Source of the DNA: Hexactinellida sp. DTS-2022
Taxonomy: Eukaryota; Porifera; Hexactinellida
Reading direction: 5' to 3'
Assembly: GCA_028753945.1 (NCBI GenBank)
Contig: JAPNXP010000009.1
Span: forward strand, 3,038,001-3,102,000
DNA length: 64,000 nt
In this document: positions 22,481 to 34,068 of the stretch, piece after piece
How the letters are laid out: each line of letters opens with the position of its first letter
How positions within the stretch are numbered: position 1 is the stretch's first letter
Made by a program: the position numbers and the translations under genes
Notes under the pieces: generated by a model
Seen by the model: the letters and a program-made list of their open reading frames with translations, nothing else
Told to the model about the DNA's origin: nothing
The model's database searches: none

Positions 22481-22833
22481 GCTTTAATAATGCAACCATT
22501 GTGAAGAGCGATATCGAAAAACTATAATATTATCCCTTTGGCTTAATGGGATTTGATATAGTTGCTTGGCAACTGATTGATATAATTGGCATTTCTTATT
22601 CTTAAACAGGCTACTGAGTTAATCCATGTTCAATCCTTCATTCCTTTCTATTTTATGTTATACATTAAGGTAACAGCTATTTTTGTATATCTAAACCTCA
22701 TATATTAATGCCTACACGAAAAACATGATATTATGTTTGAGCTAACTAAAATTTAGATAATAAATGTAACTTTTTATTTAATTTGATTTACAACAATATT
22801 CAGACTCCAAAATTAAAAGTGGCGCGTCGTGGC

Positions 22834-23982
22834 CAGTGGCGGATTAACTACACTTGGGGCCTGAGGCTAATTGCCTTTGAGGCCCCTCTTATATACTAAC
22901 ACATTTCTTGCTGAAAAATTAGTAGTTAGATAACACCTATTACTTGACCTCATAAACATTAATTTATCAGCTAATGGTGAATAATATAGAATACAGTAGA
23001 TGTCGGATATAAGCACACCGGTTATAAGAACATATCGGATATAAGCACACTATGTTGGAAAACGGTTGCCATATACCCTGTATAATTTATGTCGGTTATA
23101 AGAACATGTCGGTTATAAGCACATTAAGTGCAGTTCCCAACGATGTGCTTATAACCGGCATCCACTGTATATTAAGTTAAGCATTAAGCATCAAATGAAG
23201 TGTTCCTTCCTTGCTTTCTTGTTTGCAAAATCAATGATCAAGCATGGAAACTCATTTCATCACAATATTGCTCTCTATCGACATTAAAGAGAGAATACTA
23301 AGACGACCTTGTCTCATTTTGCTCGAGCTTCATTCGTAACGGTATTCCCGAGATGAAAATAATTGGTAAGTTTCCACAAACCACTCTTAATCCAATTATT
23401 TCTTTTAATGCTAGACACTACAGGAGGACAATATTTATTGTTTATACATAGTTTTGAGTATTTTCCAATCGTATTTTCAACGATATGAGGTAATTTGTAG
23501 AGCGGACCATTGTTTCCACCTCTTAGAACGATTCTAAGTATGTATTCCTCAACATTGGTAAGATTAGTCATGTCATTACTCTATCCAACTAATCTTTGAC
23601 AAAAATAATCAACAATTGATCAAAAGAAATATTTAATAAGTAAAATTTAAAACTTTATGGCCCATCATCTCATTTGAGGGTACGTTTCTTGTCAATTATT
23701 TTTCTCAGACACCCGAGCAGCTAGAATCATAATATACGGGAGAGAAATGCTCGCGATACCCGACTTCCTATACGTCAATAATACATTATTTGACCCTAAC
23801 ACCCACCAATTACAAAATGATCATATATTGGTTTACAACTACGCATTATAATTATCTAACCGGGGGCAGACAGAATAATCTAATTAGTATGAGGTTTTAG
23901 ACTCATCATATTATTTTGAGGCCCCCCAAATTATGAGGCCTGAGGCTTCAGCCTCATTAGCCTCAATGATAATCCGCTACTG
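22834..23982. mobile_element. hAT element, 1149 bp, perfect 8-bp TSD, with nested MITE
   Basis: Tips CAGTGGCGGATTAACTACAC and the inverse ending GATAATCCGCTACTG. Target duplication GTCGTGGC is exact at 22826-22833 and 23983-23990. The subterminal GGGGCCTGAGGC and GCCTCATTAGCCTCA blocks are paired. A pogo-type MITE (22994-23167) is inserted inside. An 85-residue minus-strand frame (23314-23571) has no recognisable motif, so this is probably non-autonomous. Confidence 0.88.
22994..23167. mobile_element. pogo/Tigger-type MITE nested in hAT element
   Basis: Inverted copy of 1572-1732, flanked by TA. Tip CAGTAGATGTCGGATATAAG. It is 13 bp longer than the first copy because of an extra GGTTATAAGAACATGTC unit. 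Confidence 0.75.
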
Positions 23983-24221
23983 GTCGTGGCCTCTTATCTA
24001 TTATTAAAGCCTATATATTTACAATTTTTACCATTGATACTCAGTTGGTTAGTTCTTTAGGAGGTTCTAGCTTGAATACAGATATAAAGTTAATTAGTAA
24101 AGCCTTATTATGTTCTATTGCTATCCCTCTAATCTAAAAATTATAATTATGCAAAGTTCATTTTTTGATTTAATTATTCTTATATTAATCTTATAATTAT
24201 CTCATTATTAAATATTTTCTA

Positions 24222-25332
24222 CAGTTAACTTTCGTTGTAACGAAGTGACCTGAACCGTAGTTTCATTTAATTATAAGCGGAGGTTTGTTATAGCCGGAGT
24301 TCTTTATATGTCAAGGTCGATCTTAAAAGTGTTCTTCACACAAGTTTTAATTTCGTTGTAACCGGAATTGATTATAAGCAGAATTCGTTATAATCGGATT
24401 AAATCAATAGCTTAGATCAGGGGTGTGCAAACTTTTTAGGCCGCGGGCCAAAATGGAAAAATGTCATAGTGTTGCGGGCCTGAGAGTGAACATTTCCTAT
24501 TTAACACATTTTTTATTTGATTTGGAGTAGCATTAATGGGAAATAAACTATATACTGAGGAAGTATTAACTAATTTAATGACATATTAGGAAGTATAAAG
24601 GACTAGTGGGAGTTGTGCAGTTGTTCCTGCGTTTTATTAGTTTATCAAAATTTGGATCTCTGGCAGAAGCAGCAATACACATAAGCAGAGAAGGAATTAA
24701 TCTGTCAAAACTGATCTTGACATATTTTTGAAATACTTTATCATACCTGCCAATCGTATAGGGATCCCTGTTACAGCAAAAGAACAACTTTGGCCATGCT
24801 GTACAGGCGTATAGGGATTTATTCCATTTATATTTGCATTTTAAAATAACTAATTATGTGTAAATAATGCCAAAAATGTTTACAGATGTGATAGTATATT
24901 CCCCCCATGCATTCTGCAATGACTACATTAAGGGATAACGTTGTTTTAATATTTATTCAAGTGTATAGTGATTCCCTGGACGAGCGAGCGCAGCGAGCGA
25001 GATATTTTTGGGAGGTGTACAGGGATTTTGGCCAATGTATAGAGTAAATTGGAGCCCTGTAGAGGGATTTGATTCAAATAGGTTGGCTGGTATGCTTTAT
25101 GTGACCTAGACTCAAAGATATGGACTTCTGTTGAGGTCAAGCGGGCCGCACGCGGGCCGAAGTTTTCCCACCCCTGATTTATATTATTGAAATTAAGCGA
25201 ATTATCCGCGGGCCACCGTTTGAGCACCCTTGGCTTAGATGCTATATGGGTAATAAATGACCTCGTTACATATAAGCGAAATTTCTTTATATCTATTTCT
25301 TTGTATTATCTTTCGTTAATAGGGTTTTACTA
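24222..25332. mobile_element. pogo-type MITE split by a hAT insertion
   Basis: Left part 24222-24409 begins CAGTTAACTTTCGTTGTAAC; the right part 25241-25332 ends with a degenerate inverse (TTTCGTTAATAGGG, TTTTACTA). Repeated words TTATAAGC and TTCGTTATA run through both parts. The hAT element at 24418-25232 lies between them. Confidence 0.5.
24418..25232. mobile_element. hAT element, 815 bp, perfect 8-bp TSD
   Basis: Tips CAGGGGTGTGCAAAC and the inverse ending GTTTGAGCACCCTTG. GCTTAGAT is duplicated exactly at 24410-24417 and 25233-25240. GCGGGCC blocks sit near both ends. A second, inner hAT-like right end (CCCACCCCTG, about 25167-25176) suggests nesting or an internal duplication. Minus frames at 24575-24787 and 24946-25227 show no transposase motif. 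Confidence 0.85.
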
Positions 25333-25390
25333 CTCTTTGACTTCTTTACTTAGTTATACTTGACAGCTACCATGAACCAAATTAACACAA

Positions 25391-26260
25391 GTATCGTATA
25401 CTGTATACTGGAATAGTAGCCCCCCTCGAAAACTCTCCAGATCTCTGCGCGGGGTGGGTTAATAAATGCAAGTTGCGGGACCCGCAAAGTATCAGAATAT
25501 TTTGCGGGGCGGGAGGCTGCGGGTCACTAATTCTTCTTGCGGGGAAATTTTCGGGTCAGAGATTGTTCCTGCGGGTAGCCGCGGGTGAGCGCCGGTGTTC
25601 TAACTAGACCTCATTTGGGGGGGCGCAATGGCCCCCCTCCCCCTATTGTAATAATGTCCCCTCTATAGTTCCTAAACATTCTTAATTATACATATTTTCT
25701 TAAGATGGCAGAAGTGATGCGATCGAAAGAATTGTACAGTAAAATGCTTCCATAGTCCCGCATAATAAACTCGGAATTCGCTGTTTAAATTCCCGCGCAA
25801 AAACATATTGCCGTCTTCCGTTTCCTTAAGCTGTACATATTTTTGTGCCCGCATTGTTGCGCCGCCGAGTGTTTGCACCCTATTATATAATCTTGTCTAA
25901 AAGACTGGTTAGCGCGGGTTAGTGCGGATTGGGCGCTGTTTAATTATTAGTGCGGATTCATTTGATTATAGCAATGAGTCTTGCGGTACGGGGCGGGTGC
26001 GGGACCCGCATACGACCTCCGCAGACGTCTAATAGTACTCTCCTACCTCTTATAATCGGCACCCCAAATTAGAAGATAAAATTTTATCACTAACCAGATT
26101 TTTGTCTAATTTAAGCCTCATACGATTACCAAGCGACTATGCTATGATGAATGATTATAATAAGATATGATGAAATTCTCAAAAATTATCAATATTTTTT
26201 TATCCCAAATTTCGAAAAACAATAATCCCCTGGATTACTATTCGAGTAAACACGCTAAAT
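25391..26260. mobile_element. MITE of the 81-305 family with a GC-rich insert
   Basis: Left end ACTGGAATAGTAGCCCCCC (about 25406) and right end TTACTATTCGAGTAAACACG (about 26235) match the family ends at 81-305. About 600 bp (25440-26035) interrupt it. That insert is rich in GCGGG and GGGACCCGC words and has CTCTGCGCGGGG at its left and CCGCAGACGTC at its right, like a hAT-type element with GC-rich arms. No gene was seen. Confidence 0.5.
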
Positions 26261-26264
26261 TGAT

Positions 26265-26905
26265 TCCATTGACCTAACCCTCTTCGCCGTGACTGTCTAT
26301 ATAGTATCATCCAATACTTATGCGTATCACATTTGGCGAGTTCAGGTATTTTTCAAGGTAATGAACAGGTGCGGCCCAAGCCTTGTTTCCTCCAGTATTA
26401 ATCCTTCCAGATGAACCCAGTTAGAGAGCTCCTGACCTAGTCTCACCTTCTCTGGATTTGTACTCTATTTGTTTAGATAGCAATCCCAGAGTGTTGGGAT
26501 ACAGCCCTTTCCGATTTTGTTATTATATTTGCGCATTTGTGTATTATCTAATTAATGGCATAATCTTTAGTTAGGCAAAGTTTTACTCCGATAGTTGACT
26601 AGGGAATTATTACCTTGGGCCCCCCCTTAGGGGATAATTGTTTGGGATTGCTTTTATTCGAAGTACGCCATTATTCATTTTTAACCCCCACTCAGGGACG
26701 CTATTATTTGATTAGAGCTACTCAATACCTTTGCTTTTGTGGCGTTGTATGACAATTTAATCTCGGAATTTTACTATTTACCTACTTATATAATTTAGTT
26801 ATATATATACTACATATAGCATTTATTCGCGATTATTATTTTAAAGCCCTTAGGCACCTTCAGAAACTTTCCAGTTTTCACAATCAACTCGGAACATGCA
26901 TACAA
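26265..26905. other. Intronic AT-rich spacer
   Basis: No gene is seen. It holds a poly-C/poly-G-like run near 26620 (GGGCCCCCCC). A tail AATCAACTCGGAACATGC near 26882 resembles the repeat at 21200. Confidence 0.35.
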
Positions 26906-26909
26906 ATAT

Positions 26910-27786
26910 AGTAAAACCTTCAGAAAGTGATCACCTGGGGACCAGCCAAAATGTTCATTTTTGAGAGGTGTTCACGTTTCATGATTTATTATATAGTGTC
27001 CGGTCCAGATTCTACCTCCAATAGTAATAGTCACCAGGGAATTAAAGGTTCACGAACGGACTGAATGAACCCAATTCAGTTTATCTCAAATTTACGCACG
27101 TTCAGTTCGTAGCGTTTACCTAACTTCGACACAACCAGCGTTCGTTCAGTTCGTAAAACGGGTTAACCCTCGTTCGTTCAATTCGTTCAATTCGTTCAAT
27201 TGAGATGAATAGGTGGTGGATGTTATTTGGTTTGGCAGGCAGATGTAAGTAGTCTCTATTAATATTTACTTTTGTAGTGACATGACGTACACAAATTATG
27301 ATTGATTTTAGAATTTATCAATATTTAGTTTAGTTCGTTCAACTGTGTTCAGGCTACGTTGGCGTTCGTTCAGTTCGTTCAGCGTGAATCCCTTAAATGT
27401 CCTGCGTTCAGTTCAAGTTCAATAAGTTCATTCGTGAAGCTTTAATTCCCTGCTTATCACATATTGTCTAATGAAGTCACATCATGAATTCTATGTGCAA
27501 TAACAACAAGTGTGAGAACATCGCTGCCAGGTTGCTTCCAGAACGTCATCTCTAGCAGATCAAATAATACGCCCCCTCCAACATGGCTAAAAATCCTCCA
27601 AAAATCCAGTATTCACTTTTAAGAGGTCATATCCTATACAATATTAGGTGTTCACATTTCACTTTTAAGAGGTTTCAGAAGTTGGAGTGTAAACACTAAA
27701 CAATGGGAAAAGTTTGGGACCGAGAGGAAGTGTTCATGTTTTGGAGTTGTTCATTTATTGAAGGTGTTCACTTTGGAGGTTTACTG
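26910..27786. mobile_element. pogo/Tigger-type MITE with nested hAT-like insert
   Basis: Left tip AGTAAAACCTTCAGAAAGTG after TA and right inverse ending TTGGAGGTTTACTG before TA. The words TGTTCACTTTTAAGAGG and TTTTGAGAGGTGTTCACG recur inside both halves. The element is interrupted by 27035-27452. Confidence 0.6.
27035..27452. mobile_element. hAT-like MITE with internal TTCGTTCAGTTCG repeats
   Basis: Tips CAGGGAATTAAAGGTTCACG and the inverse ending GTGAAGCTTTAATTCCCTG. Flanks ATAGTCAC and CTTATCAC match at 5 of 8. The inside is filled with degenerate TTCGTTCAGTTCGTTCA units. A second copy in the other orientation lies at about 56365-56785. Confidence 0.65.
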
Positions 27787-27828
27787 TATATATTTATTCG
27801 CACAGCCTAGATGTTTAACAGTATAATG

Positions 27829-28026
27829 CATGTTCTTTTTTAAGGCTGATCTTGGTCTAAAATTTGCACCAAGAATTTTTGGAATTACTCCACGATTATG
27901 GTCGGCAGCGGCCTCTGCAGTGTTGAGTTACACCACAATTAAGGGTCGGCCGCAGCCGCTGCAGTTTTGAGTTACACCAATGCCGCGCTGAGTTGCACCA
28001 AGGTCTGAACCTTAAAAATCCCCCTG
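27829..28026. mobile_element. hAT MITE with perfect 8-bp TSD (copy of 37393-37591)
   Basis: GTATAATG is duplicated exactly at 27821-27828 and 28027-28034. The right tip is CAGGGGGATTTTTAAGG read inward; the left tip CATGTTCTTTTTTAAGG is degenerate. The inside holds GGTGCAAATTTTA-type and GGTCGGCCGC words shared with the copy at 37393. Confidence 0.8.
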
Positions 28027-28462
28027 GTATAATGCATCTTGATTATGATCTAATTCAACAAAGTTGCAGTCTATAATGTTTAAAATCCTTCTCTCAGATC
28101 AAAAATCGAATTTGAACTCATTTTAGGTCAAAATTGGAACTGGAACTATGACAAAACCTATTAAAATGATGAGATTTACTATAAAAGGCATTAGCCAACT
28201 GATTGAATAAATATACCATGATTTAATCAATATTACAGTTTACAATACTTCTGTTCCCTTAGTGTATGTCCCATGAATTCTATGTCACAAATTTATCTTA
28301 AGCTATTGGAGTTTGCATTTTTTAGATTATATGGTGATTTCTGTAATTGAGAATAACGTTAACTTGGAAAATAGTTTTGAGCTCATGGAGATAACTTGTA
28401 ATAATCAAATAAACTTGTTAATTTATCCTGTGTTTTGGAAATATTTACCTTTATTTGCGCAG

Positions 28463-28701
28463 ATCCCACTCATGAAAAGCATCTGAAACGCACTTTTAAA
28501 CACAGTAGAAATGTTACTGAAGATATTTCTTCTGTTTCTTGCAAAAAGGCACGTAAACTTCGCTATATTACAATTTGTGAAGAGCTTTATGCTAATAGAT
28601 GTTCAATGAATATTAGTATACCCACAGAATTAAAGCTTTGGTTGATTGATGACCATGATCTAATTAATAGACAACAATATCTAATTTCTCTTCCAAAGAG
28701 G
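28463..28701 (+). CDS. MRG15/MORF4L-like gene, exon 2: start of MRG domain
   Basis: The acceptor TTTGCGCAG ends at 28462; the exon opens in phase 1, exactly as exon 1 at 20211 requires, joining SPVS to YPTHEK. A basic linker leads to MNISIPTELKLWLIDDHDL and INRQQYLISLPKR, which matches the start of the MRG domain (in the family: IP.ELK.WL.DDWDL..RQKQL..LP). The exon ends at 28701 (AGG) before GTAAGC, in phase 0. The MRG domain normally runs for another 130 residues or so, binding partners such as PALB2, MSL1 or PAM14. No later exon was recognised in the window, so the gene is either unfinished here or truncated by insertions. Confidence 0.75.
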
Positions 28702-28749
28702 GTAAGCTTTATTTATTCTGTTTGTAGTATTATTTTTGTATTTATGTAA

Positions 28750-29074
28750 TAAGTGAATTTTATAATTTCTATTTCCTATAATTCATGCTATTTATTAATT
28801 AGTTTTCTGAATTGGTTGCAACGTTAAGATGCAATCTTCGTTATTAATATTAAATTTTTATTTAATTATATCACTCTCATTGCCTTTATTTACTACACAA
28901 TTACGTATATAGTATATGAACTCCTACAGCAGTCTTGCAATCAGAAATTATTTCCGATATAATTCAGTTATTTAATTTGATATTTATTTATATACTTTTG
29001 ATGCAATTATATTTTTGTAGCAAATAAACTTAAAAGTTTCCAGCACTTACCTGATGGATATTTAGTAATCAATT
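28750..29074. other. AT-rich stretch after MRG exon 2
   Basis: About 325 bp of AT-rich DNA without an open frame or a recognisable MRG exon. It precedes the mariner element. Confidence 0.35.
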
Positions 29075-29078
29075 TATA

Positions 29079-30234
29079 CAAGGGTTGTACCATAATTTAC
29101 ACGACTAGATATCATAAAACGTGTATACTAATAGATATTTATCTAGATCACTATCAAAATTTGTAATGTACTCCCCCTTAAGTTTTATGTACCGGTTCCA
29201 CCTTTCTGGATGTTAGTCAATGTCTGTGGCCAAAATTCCTTGGAGATACCCTTCACACAGTTTTACAACACTTCAGGGTATTTACCTCAATTCTTTTTCG
29301 ACAAAGTGGCCTTTTTCTTCTAGCTAAACAGCCAGTCGTCACTTGGAGCCAGGTCTGGATTTAGGCAGGGAGAGGGAGGCATTCGCACCGAAACTTCTAA
29401 TGACATTGGTAGTTAGCGCACATAGGTTGGATCTTGCATTTTCAATGTTGGCGGATTACACTGGCCATTCACTTTCCGGGGAACTTTTGGCACTTATGCT
29501 TGGTCGGGGTTGCTCATGGCGTATTTTCCATTGATTACTTCTAAATTTTGTCTCCGGTTCATAGTAATGAAACCAGGATTCATCTCCGTTGACTAGGCTA
29601 TCAAGAAAATCCTTCTCCTCTCCATGATTTCAGTAATAAGTAGACGACAGACATCTACCAGTTGGCGCATATTTTAAACTTGTCAAATGTTTTGGCTCCC
29701 ACGTAGAAGCAAAGCGACTCATTTTCAAGTCCTCGACTAGAATGCGATGTATGGTAGTTTTAGATATGCCCAGGATCCCTTCTAACTGTCTGATAGTAAA
29801 CGCCATTCTGTCTCAATTATACGGGAGATCAGGTCGATATTACCCTGGTGTCCGGTGGAATATAGACGGCCCGGTTGTTCCTAGTCATCAACTGTCATCT
29901 AGCCATCTTCAAAATATCCAAATCTACCAAGTAGACAATTAATTTTGAAGGGAAATTTTCCCCATAAACTTCTCGCATTTCACGAAGAATCTCTTTACCC
30001 TTGTTCCCTTGCTTCCAGGTGGATCATAATGTTTTGTTTTCATCCGATTTTTCTTGCTAGTAAATAACTGAAATTTCCTTATCAAAATAATTTTCTCTGT
30101 CACTTCTATCTTGTAGAATTCAATCACCTATGTAGCACAATACATTCTAGTTATAAATTTCTGCCTAAGTCTTCACCAGTACAACTGTTTGATACTTCTA
30201 TATTCAACATCGTATTAATTATAGGACAACCCTG
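29079..30234 (-). mobile_element. mariner element, 1156 bp, flanked by TA
   Basis: Terminal inverted repeats CAAGGGTTGTACCATAATT and, read from the right, CAGGGTTGTCCTATAATT match at 16 of about 19 positions. TA lies at both sides. Length is just under the usual 1.3 kb. It contains the decayed transposase described next. Confidence 0.8.
29170..29960 (-). pseudogene. mariner transposase, decayed
   Basis: Minus-strand pieces in several frames follow mariner order: an N-terminal region TGHQGNIDLISRIIE, then KLPYIAF (the GTVH helix region), the segment MRQLVDVCRLLIT, then VNGDESWFHYYEPETK...QW in the place of the usual GDETW...YDPETK catalytic block, and HEQPRPSIS after it. Farther on, LEEKGHFVEKELR is the C-terminal part. 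Multiple stops and frameshifts leave it non-functional. The longest plus-strand frames (29343-29534 and 29742-29942) are only antisense shadows of it. Confidence 0.75.
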
Positions 30235-30870
30235 TACTATACAGGTTTTCATTTTCGAATAGGTGAAGTTATGACTGTTTAATTAATTAGCCTTATTTGG
30301 AAGTGGAATATCTGAAGTGTATGTGAAAATTAATTGAATTTGAATTGAAATTCAAAATTAAAGTGAGATTTTTTTCTATTTATACACAAACCGGCAAAAA
30401 GGGTTTGAACAGCAATTATTTGTATTCTTAAATTATAGCTTATAGCTTTGTATTTGTTTCATAATGGCTATTTAGTTAAAAGGTTATGCGAAGTAGTATA
30501 ATATAATTGCTAAATCTTTGAATTCACATTTTTATGGAGGTGATAAACTCATTAGCCAATTTAATATACACACAGTATAATTTTTTATCATTAACATGCA
30601 ATCTTAATGATAAAAAATTGAGGTGTCAGATTTATTGAGCTCATTTTCTCGTTAATTAGGGAAATTATTTAGAAAAAATGGAAAACCATAAAATATACAA
30701 CATTTTCGATTGACTGTATGCCAAACTTGTAATTCGGAGATTTGGAACATTTTGGAGTAAATAAAATATCACATATTCGTCGCAAGATGGCGAAAACTAA
30801 AATAATCACTTATAAATACGGTAATTGAAATACTTTATATTACTAAATACAGTTATTTGTCACTGTCAGA
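30235..30870. other. AT-rich spacer
   Basis: No gene seen. A short stretch (ATGGCGAAAACTAAAATAATC then AAATACGGTA, about 30787-30821) resembles the right end of the MITE at 81-305. Confidence 0.35.
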
Positions 30871-30879
30871 AGTGATATA

Positions 30880-32119
30880 CTGAGTTTGTTGCAGTCCAGT
30901 GGAGTAAAGCTACGATGGTGCTTCCAACATGTCTGGACATCTCCATGGTCTTGCTGCACAGATCAAGGAAATAGTACCAACTGCAATTTATATTCGTTGT
31001 TTTGCCCATAGATTGAATCTATGTCTACAAAATTCCACAAGAATAAATCCAACAATTCGTGCCTCCTTAGATCTATGTTCTCAAATTGCAAAGCTTTGTC
31101 CCTCATCTGCAAAGAGAGTTGTGATTTCAGAAAGTTTCATGAATTCACTTTTCTAGCTCCCAGTCTGTTGCATATATAAAACCGATTTGTTTAACTAGGT
31201 GGACAGTAAATAATGAAGCTTTACATGGTATAATTGCCAATTTTCCAGCATTATTGCAATGTTTCACTTATGTTGCAGAAGTTAATAATAATGATGATTA
31301 TGGAATTGTTGCTGAAGGAGTACTTCACCAAATGACTCAATTTTAGTCATGGTTTGGAGTGAAATTATCTTATATGATCTTCTCAGCAACAGATCAAACT
31401 TCAAAATGTTTGCAGAATAAGTCCTGTTCTGTGGAAGCTGCCAAACAAGCTGTTGAAATAACCATTTGCTATATTCAAGAACAAACATCAGATGAATCTT
31501 TTGACATATTTTATTGGAAAGTGTTATCTGAAGGAAGTGAATACACAGAAGAACCAAAGATTCCACGTCAAAGAATAGTACCTAAACGCTATTCTGATGT
31601 AAATCAGTAAAGTGTTTGACAATGCGCAAGAATACTTCAAACAGCAATATATTGAAGCAGTTCAATCAGTCATTCAGAACTTTTACGTAGATTTTGTGGA
31701 ACATTAAAACAGCCTTTAGAAATTGATAAAATTTTACTTTCTGCCGCAAATGGAATGGACATTCATATATCCCAAAGTTTACTTGATCTCTATTCAAAAG
31801 ATATATCATTTGATAAGCTAGGAATTGAATTATGAATGTTACCACAGCTAATATAATTACATTTATAACAAAAAAGAGATAATAAAAGGAATTCCTTCTG
31901 TTTCAACTTTGTGGACTACTAAACAGTATGGAAGGAAGTGATGTATATTACGAGCATGTATGCAAAATTATACGATTATTCTACACAATTCCAATATCAA
32001 CAGCAACGGCCGAAATAAGTTTTTCAGCACTAAGAAGAATTAAAACATTTTTGAGAACTACAACGACACAAATCCGCCTCACTAATTTATTCCTACCATT
32101 CATTCACAGGGAGGTATAA
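30880..32119 (+). pseudogene. hAT transposase fossil
   Basis: ATMSGHLHGLAAQIKEI and YIRCFAHRLNLCLQNS (30925-31040) match the hAT catalytic-core signature (YDGA.NMSG...HC.AHRLNL). Then a TRWTVNNEAL segment follows in another frame (about 31195-31230). After several breaks, 31928-32119 gives TIPISTATAEISFSALRRIK and LTNLFLPFIHREV, the C-terminal hAT dimerisation domain. N-terminal domains are missing. At least four frame breaks. It is close to the zinc-finger-MYM/DUF4371-like hAT lineage by eye. No TIR or target duplication was found for it. Confidence 0.8.
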
Positions 32120-32388
32120 GATGATGTTAATTGCTTTGAAATTGCAAACCAATTTGTGATGGCAAATGAAATAAGATTTCATTTTTTTGGTCATTTGTTC
32201 ATACCACCACAATTTGCACCACCACATTTCATACCTAATTTAATTGGTCGAATTAGTCGTAAGAATTAGGAAATTGCTGTATATTAATCTGAATATTATA
32301 TTATGGAATAAATTGTTGTATGTAGTAGAGCTACTGTAACCTTATAATCATAATATCTTGTGATCAATTAAAATTGTATCTTGTTCAG

Positions 32389-32560
32389 CGGCGTAGGAAC
32401 ATCATTGTGTTTGGGGGCCCGCATAATCTTCAACATTATTACTCTTTCTCTTAGTTTGCTAAATATTCTTCGAATTGTTAATTTTTCTTAAAGCTATCAA
32501 GAAATATGATTGTTTAATGAAATTTTTGCAGTAATTTAATCTAACACAAAAGTACAGATA
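32389..32560. other. Single hAT-like terminus and spacer
   Basis: CAGCGGCGTAGGAAC at 32390 followed by GGGGGCCCGC looks like one hAT end, but no inverted partner was found nearby. The remainder is AT-rich without a gene. Confidence 0.3.
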
Positions 32561-32573
32561 CATATATGGACAA

Positions 32574-33780
32574 CACAGGAGAGTAAGAGACGTGACACAT
32601 TGCCTGTGCGAGAGGCGAGGGATTTGTAATGAAAGAATACACACCCAAGGCACGGAGATAGTGAAGTTCACGAATGATCACCTCCACGCCCCTAACGAGC
32701 AATCAGTGAACTGCTTGGAGACCAATATAGGTATCAAGAGGCAGGAGTCACAGGATATAACTCACACCACATAGTGGGGAGAGTGTGGTGACATTGTCTC
32801 CTGCTGCTGAGTCAGTTTGTGCTGCTGCCACAAGACGGAGGCTACCTACAGGAGGATGTGGAAGCAGATTCGTCTGCTTTTGCAGCAGAACGAACTGACT
32901 CGGCAGCAAGTGGCGATTCCTCATAGGATGAGGCCCTCCACTGAGTGTATGCACCACATTAACCTGGGCGAAGGAGGGTGCCGACTTAAAGCTGGCGTCA
33001 CCCAGCCTTAGTCGAATATCCACAGATCTCCAGTTTTCGTTTTAGCCGAAGATGAGGATCCTCTGCGTATTCAGGCCAGAGTCTTAGTGGAGGAACTCTC
33101 CCCCTTGGCAATCTGCTGGTACTCTGCTGGTAGCGCCAGCTTCTACAGACTGGCAGTCTGAACCGGGCTGCAGCTACTACACGCGCTGTCACTGAATTGC
33201 CCACTTTAGACTGTTAAGCTTGGGTAGCTTAGCAGCCATGCCCTCAGATACTGTCACGACACCCCCACTATGTAGTGTGAGCTATCCTATGACTCCCGTG
33301 CCCGCCTCTTAATGCCTATCTTGGACTCGCAGCAGCAGACTTCCTGCTCGTCAGGGGCGTGGAGGTGCTCATTCGTGCGCTTCCCTCTCAGTACCTTGGG
33401 TGTGTATTATAGCAGGGCCGTGCGAGCCTTTTTTTACCTGGCCAGGTCAAACCTAACTAGTAAGAATCATTGCTACCATTGTCAATTTCTTTTTATATCA
33501 TTAAGTTCTTAAACTGTTAATATCATGGTTTCCTTTATTTGAGTTTCGCTATAAAATATACTAGATTAAACTTTAAATATTATCTTATTATTTGTTTTGA
33601 AACTCAGCAAGTTAGTGACAACCTGGTTAACTTACCAGGTCAATCTGGTCAGAATCTGGTCTGGAAATATTCTGGCCAGGTTTGACCTGGTCAGTTTGTA
33701 TTAGTGGCACGGTCCTGTTGTAGTATTCCTTTTTCTCTCTTCCCAATCTGCCAATGCCATCCTCCTCTCTCCTTCAGGTG
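32574..33780. mobile_element. GC-rich foldback element with nested inverted repeats
   Basis: About 32634-32800 and 33235-33415 are inverted copies: AATACACACCCAAGG, CACCTCCACGCCCCT, GGTATCAAGAGGCAGG and CACCACATAGTGGGG each have an inverse partner. Weaker similarity extends the arms to about 32574 and 33780. Inside, GCTGAGTCAGTTTGTGCTGC (32807) pairs with a second inverse near 32880-32910. Base composition is near 50% GC, unlike the rest of the window. The left and right frames have no protein motif. A hAT-like MITE (33413-33717) interrupts the right arm. Confidence 0.6.
33413..33717. mobile_element. hAT-like MITE
   Basis: Tips CAGGGCCGTGCGAGCC and the inverse ending GTGGCACGGTCCTG. Inner arms ACCTGGCCAGGTC and GACCTGGTCAG are repeated. 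The target duplication is not clear. Confidence 0.6.
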
Positions 33781-33839
33781 CAGATACCAAAGAAGATGGA
33801 CAGCGGGCAAGGTATGTTAGCTGAACTTATATATACGTA

Positions 33840-34024
33840 CAGTCAACTCCGTTTAGTAGAGCCACCGATTAATCGGTTTCTCCGCTTAATCGGGTCAAAA
33901 TTTCACAGGATTTATACGACATGATTGCAGTTTGGCTTACAATATTTTCGGTTTATCGGTTTCTCCGCTTAATCGGGTCAAAACAACCTGGTCCCGAGGT
34001 GGCGCTATTAAGCGGAGTCGACTG
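33840..34024. mobile_element. pogo/Tigger-type MITE
   Basis: Tip CAGTCAACTCCGTTTAGTAG after TA, and inverse end AAGCGGAGTCGACTG before TA. The word GGTTTCTCCGCTTAATCGGG occurs twice inside (about 33876 and 33955), showing an internal duplication. Confidence 0.7.
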
Positions 34025-34068
34025 TATATATATATCTCCGCCAGCATTTTTACAAATTATTGTCTTAA

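Noticed and set aside
23314-23571. 85-residue frame inside the hAT element at 22834-23982
   Set aside because: No hAT signature or other domain; length is within chance for an AT-rich stretch.
32748-33204. Overlapping frames in the GC-rich foldback (32748-33023, 32998-33204)
   Set aside because: They follow the inverted repeats on both strands and contain no domain.
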